Origin: an uncultured Bacilli bacterium
GTDB taxonomy: Bacteria; Bacillota_I; Bacilli_A; RF39; UBA660
NCBI GenBank assembly: GCA_947629425.1
Contig: CANRDR010000075.1
Span: 1-7,553, forward strand
Reading direction: 5' to 3'
DNA: 7,553 nucleotides
Shown piece by piece: positions 5,534-7,553 of this stretch. Made by a program: the position numbers and the translations under genes. Every line of letters starts with the position of its first letter. Within the stretch, counting starts at the first letter, position 1. A model generated the notes under the pieces. It saw only the letters and a program-made list of their open reading frames with translations. It was not told the origin of the DNA and ran no database searches.

Positions 5534-6868
5534 TTATGTTATCTTTTCTTTAATAGATTTTAATTGTTCTTTTAACTCATCATTTGTTTCTAAGTCCTTA
5601 GTTACTTTTTCAATTGCATGTAATACTGTTGAATGATCTCTATTTCCAAATTCTAAACCTATTCTAGTAGTAGTTTCTTCAGTAGTTGTTCTACATATAT
5701 ACATTGCTATTTGTCTTGCATTGTTTATTTCAGCAGTTCTTTTTTTACTTTTTAAATTATCAACAGTTATATTAAAGTAATCTGCTACTGCTTTTTGTAT
5801 TTTTCCTATATTATTATTAGAATATAAAGAATTACCTAAATAGTCTTTTAATGCCTCTGTTGCAAATTCTAAATTTATTTCAGTAGGACTATATATTGCT
5901 GCATATGCATATAATCTAGTTATTGCACCTTCTAAGTGTCTTACATCTGATTCACAATTATTTGCAATATATTCTATAACTTCATTTTTAACTAAACTTG
6001 CTACTTCATGTCCAGACATTTTATCTTTTAAAATTTTACAACGAAGGTCAAAATCTGGTGGAAAAATATTAGCAGTTAAACCCCATCTAAATCTAGTTCT
6101 TAATCTATCTTCTAATAATTTTAAATCATCTGGTGATCTATCTGAACTAATAATTATCTGTTTATTAGAATCATATAGAGTATTAAATGTGTGGAAAAAT
6201 TCTTGTTGTGACTTCTCTGCTCCACCTAGAAATTGTATATCATCGATAATTAATACATCAATATTTCTATATTTTTCTTTAAAATGTTCTATAACATCAT
6301 AATTATCAGTATCTTTCTTATTTATCCCTATAAAATCAGATATAAATTTATCACTAGTAACATACAATACATTTTTATTTGAATGTTCTACAATGTAATT
6401 ACCTATTGCATGCATTAAGTGAGTTTTACCTAATCCACTTTTTCCATGTATAAATAATGGATTATATACCTTACCAGGTTGTTCTGCAACAGCAACGGCC
6501 GCAGTTTGTGCAAATCTATTAGAATCCCCTATTACATAATTTTCAAATGTATATTTAGGATTTAAGTTAGATTGAAAATTAGTTTTAACTTGAGTTTCTT
6601 CTATAATTTTTTTATCTTTAATATCTTCTTCTACAACAAACGTAATATCATATGTTTTTCCAGTTAACTGTTTTAAAATACTTTCTATTAAATCATAATA
6701 ATTATCGTTTAGGAAGTTTTTATGAAATGTCATAGGTACTTCTATACTAATACTATTATCTGTCATATTGGCAATTTTAGTATCTCTAAACCAAGTATCA
6801 TAAGAAACACTAGATAATTTAGATTTTATAACATTAAGGAAATTATCCCATGAAAATTCTTCATCCAT
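5534..6868 (-). CDS. dnaA: Chromosomal replication initiator DnaA
   Basis: This is the AAA+ initiator that binds DnaA boxes at oriC, melts the adjacent AT-rich DNA and loads the helicase. With the ATG at 6866-6868 it has 444 residues (B. subtilis 446). Domain I (about 1-80) begins MDEEFSWDNFLNVIKSKLS with the TWF turn near 25. A short linker leads to NLNPKYTFENYVIG at 102-114, the start of the AAA+ domain. Walker A is GKSGLGKT (142-149), Walker B LIIDDIQFL (206-214), sensor 1 SSDRSPDDL (241-249), and Box VII with the arginine finger EDRLRTRFRWGL (253-264). Domain IV carries the DNA-recognition signature GNRDHSTVLHAI (408-419). An in-frame GTG at 6886 would add six residues, but GGGGTGG at 6873-6879 lies just before the ATG and inside that extension. 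The DnaA-box cluster directly upstream suggests autoregulation. Confidence 0.98.
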   Translation of the reverse strand: MDEEFSWDNFLNVIKSKLSSVSYDTWFRDTKIANMTDNSISIEVPMTFHKNFLNDNYYDLIESILKQLTGKTYDITFVVEEDIKDKKIIEETQVKTNFQSNLNPKYTFENYVIGDSNRFAQTAAVAVAEQPGKVYNPLFIHGKSGLGKTHLMHAIGNYIVEHSNKNVLYVTSDKFISDFIGINKKDTDNYDVIEHFKEKYRNIDVLIIDDIQFLGGAEKSQQEFFHTFNTLYDSNKQIIISSDRSPDDLKLLEDRLRTRFRWGLTANIFPPDFDLRCKILKDKMSGHEVASLVKNEVIEYIANNCESDVRHLEGAITRLYAYAAIYSPTEINLEFATEALKDYLGNSLYSNNNIGKIQKAVADYFNITVDNLKSKKRTAEINNARQIAMYICRTTTEETTTRIGLEFGNRDHSTVLHAIEKVTKDLETNDELKEQLKSIKEKIT

Positions 6869-6872
6869 AAAA

Positions 6873-6879
6873 CCACCCC
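6873..6879 (-). promoter_or_regulatory. Shine-Dalgarno site deciding the dnaA start
   Basis: GGGGTGG on the minus strand lies 4 nt before the ATG at 6866-6868. No comparable site precedes the alternative GTG at 6886, so the 444-residue product is preferred. Confidence 0.6.
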
Positions 6880-6959
6880 GTTTCACGATATTTTTACTAA
6901 CTAAATATATTTTAAAACACTTTTGTTAAAAAATAAATACAGAAATTTAAAATTTTTAT

Positions 6960-7090
6960 GTATCCACAAATTATTAACATATTTATACACAGACAAAGTA
7001 CGATAAATACTAATTAAACATAAGTTATTAACATTTTCCACAAAATTGTTTCAACACTTAAAAAATTTATTAACATATTAACGTTGATAA
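6960..7090 (+). other. oriC: DnaA-box cluster of oriC
   Basis: Sites matching TTATNCACA with zero or one mismatch on the plus strand: GTATCCACA 6960-6968, TTATTAACA 6971-6979, TTATACACA 6983-6991 (perfect), TTATTAACA 7025-7033, TTTTCCACA 7034-7042 and TTATTAACA 7067-7075. A weaker minus-strand TTATCAACG lies at 7082-7090. All six good sites share one orientation and they abut an unwinding-element-like stretch at 7092. Position next to dnaA and site density support an origin; the exact set of bound boxes is not proven. The dnaA promoter must lie within or left of this cluster; a weak candidate is TTTTTA, 17 bp, TATATT on the minus strand around 6910-6935. Confidence 0.85.
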
Positions 7091-7091
7091 C

Positions 7092-7159
7092 TATTTTAAT
7101 ATATTTAATAATAAATTTATATAGATTTTTTTAAAAAAAATATTAAAATATATAAAATT
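7092..7159. other. Candidate DNA unwinding element
   Basis: Only one G/C base (G at 7124) occurs in 68 bp. The tract includes runs of seven T and eight A and starts immediately after the last DnaA-box-like site. Flanking AGATTTT (7123-7129) and AAAATCT (7161-7167) form a loose inverted repeat around the A/T core. Such a tract beside a DnaA-box array is what origin melting needs; the role is inferred from position and composition. Confidence 0.6.
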
Positions 7160-7220
7160 GAAAATCTGCATACAAAAAATTAAAAAGGTATAGACAATTT
7201 AATAAATTATATAATACATT

Positions 7221-7254
7221 TAAAAAATCTGTTCAAAAATTTAAACAGATTCTT
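7221..7254 (-). terminator. Intrinsic terminator facing oriC
   Basis: On the minus strand AATCTGTT (7251-7244), a 10-nt loop (7243-7234) and AACAGATT (7233-7226) form a perfect 8-bp stem, extendable by a G-U and two A-U pairs, with the 3' arm running straight into a T-run ending at 7222. It reads only leftwards: the plus-strand side continues CTTAAAATC without a T-run. It would stop minus-strand transcripts before they cross the unwinding element and the DnaA boxes. Confidence 0.7.
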
Positions 7255-7437
7255 AAAATCAATGGATTTGAAAGAAAAAATATTTTATCATAATCTTAAT
7301 TCTTATCATATTATATCTAGTTATATAAATAAAGAAAAATAAAATTTAAGACATCATTTCCATATGGGTGAATAATGTTTTTCCAAAACCAAAAATTTCG
7401 GAAAGCATCGAACCTAAATCAATCGATGTACTTTCTT
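7222..7437 (-). ncRNA. Candidate structured small RNA between oriC and the divergent gene
   Basis: A good minus-strand promoter (7444-7472) and the terminator at 7221-7254 bound a unit of about 215 nt with no credible reading frame on the minus strand. The predicted RNA would start with a hairpin: arms 7435-7423 and 7411-7401, pairing GAAAG and CATCGA with TCGATG and CTTTC around a 2-nt bulge and 11-nt loop. A second hairpin has arms 7378-7371 (ACATTATT) and 7358-7351 (AATGATGT, one G-U pair) capped by CCATATGG. The third is the terminator. No known RNA family (SRP RNA, 6S, tmRNA, common riboswitches) is recognised. An alternative is a long dnaA leader with an attenuator. The boundaries are inferred. 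Confidence 0.45.
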
Positions 7438-7443
7438 AATTAA

Positions 7444-7472
7444 TATATAACATAAATATTTGTACTTGTAAA
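7444..7472 (-). promoter_or_regulatory. Leftward promoter of the candidate small RNA
   Basis: On the minus strand TTTACA (7472-7467, 5 of 6 match to TTGACA), a 17-bp spacer ending in TGT and TATATA (7449-7444) make an extended -10 promoter. The start would be near 7437, at the foot of the first hairpin. It shares its -35 bases with the rightward promoter. Confidence 0.6.
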
Positions 7473-7494
7473 GAACTAAATTATAAAGTATAAT
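7466..7494 (+). promoter_or_regulatory. Rightward promoter for the gene beyond the window edge
   Basis: TTGTAA (7466-7471), a 17-bp spacer and a perfect TATAAT (7489-7494) form a good vegetative promoter with a start near 7501. The leader contains a small hairpin, GAGTA and TACTC (7502-7506, 7513-7517) around AGAAAG. Confidence 0.75.
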
Positions 7495-7538
7495 GTAAAT
7501 AGAGTAAGAAAGTACTCAAAAAATTAAAAATTATATAC

Positions 7539-7553
7539 GAAGGATTGAATTAT
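7539..7553 (+). promoter_or_regulatory. Probable ribosome binding site of a rightward gene starting at the edge
   Basis: GAAGGA at 7539-7544 is followed by 7 nt and then AT at 7552-7553; if the next base is G an ATG begins here. The upstream promoter and leader fit. In most Firmicutes the gene divergent from dnaA is rpmH (ribosomal protein L34), so that is the likeliest identity, but none of its coding sequence is visible. Confidence 0.5.

Larger units (their letters stand above)
7428..7515. repeat. 11-bp inverted repeat framing the divergent promoters
   Basis: GTACTTTCTTA at 7428-7438 and its exact reverse complement TAAGAAAGTAC at 7505-7515 flank both promoters. A partial third copy, GTACTT, lies at 7462-7467 over the shared -35 region. 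Both outgoing transcripts would therefore carry the same TAAGAAAGTAC near their 5' ends. Confidence 0.85.

Noticed and set aside
7262..7342. 26-codon plus-strand frame beginning MDLKEKIFYH
   Set aside because: There is no Shine-Dalgarno site (upstream bases are TCTTAAAATCA) and no promoter close by; short frames of this kind are expected by chance at this base composition.
1..7553. CRISPR arrays, insertion sequences, tRNA or rRNA genes
   Set aside because: No spaced direct-repeat array, transposase motifs, terminal repeats, cloverleaf or rRNA-like sequence was seen on either strand.

Overview
This window is the chromosomal replication-origin neighbourhood of a very AT-rich (roughly one quarter G+C) Gram-positive bacterium of the Firmicutes/Bacilli type. 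The evidence is the order dnaA-dnaN-(small genes)-recF-gyrB-gyrA, the strong purine-rich Shine-Dalgarno sites, the low-GC gene content and a recognisable ComK. TGA acts as a stop (recF ends in TGA) and Trp is encoded by TGG in dnaA, so the standard bacterial code is in use rather than the Mycoplasma code. A Bacilli lineage near Erysipelotrichales or the low-GC uncultured gut groups is plausible, but this is inference; no species can be named.

Layout from the right: 6869-7553 holds no protein gene. It contains a divergent promoter pair framed by an 11-bp inverted repeat, a probable small RNA unit of about 215 nt read leftwards, a 68-bp stretch with a single G/C base (candidate DNA unwinding element) and a cluster of DnaA boxes just upstream of dnaA. 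The window's last bases look like the Shine-Dalgarno site of a rightward gene that starts at the edge; rpmH is the usual Firmicutes neighbour here. All identified protein genes are on the minus strand: dnaA (initiator), dnaN (sliding clamp), a 92-residue repeat protein of unknown function, comK (competence regulator, short form), recF, gyrB and the first 76 codons of gyrA.

The replication genes form the expected module: DnaA opens the origin, the clamp gives polymerase processivity, RecF acts in gap repair and gyrase removes positive supercoils ahead of the forks. recF, gyrB and gyrA look like one operon (8-bp overlap, then a 9-bp gap) with its own extended -10 promoter and a 5'-terminal hairpin. 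The 92-residue gene and comK each have their own extended -10 promoter, separated by an intrinsic terminator.

The main surprise is between dnaN and recF. Where Bacillus subtilis has the small S4-domain gene yaaA/rlbA, this genome carries a tandem-repeat acidic/basic protein and then a ComK homologue lacking the C-terminal segment that in B. subtilis carries the MecA/ClpCP degradation signal. The second point of interest is the structured, apparently transcribed region between the origin and the divergent neighbour.
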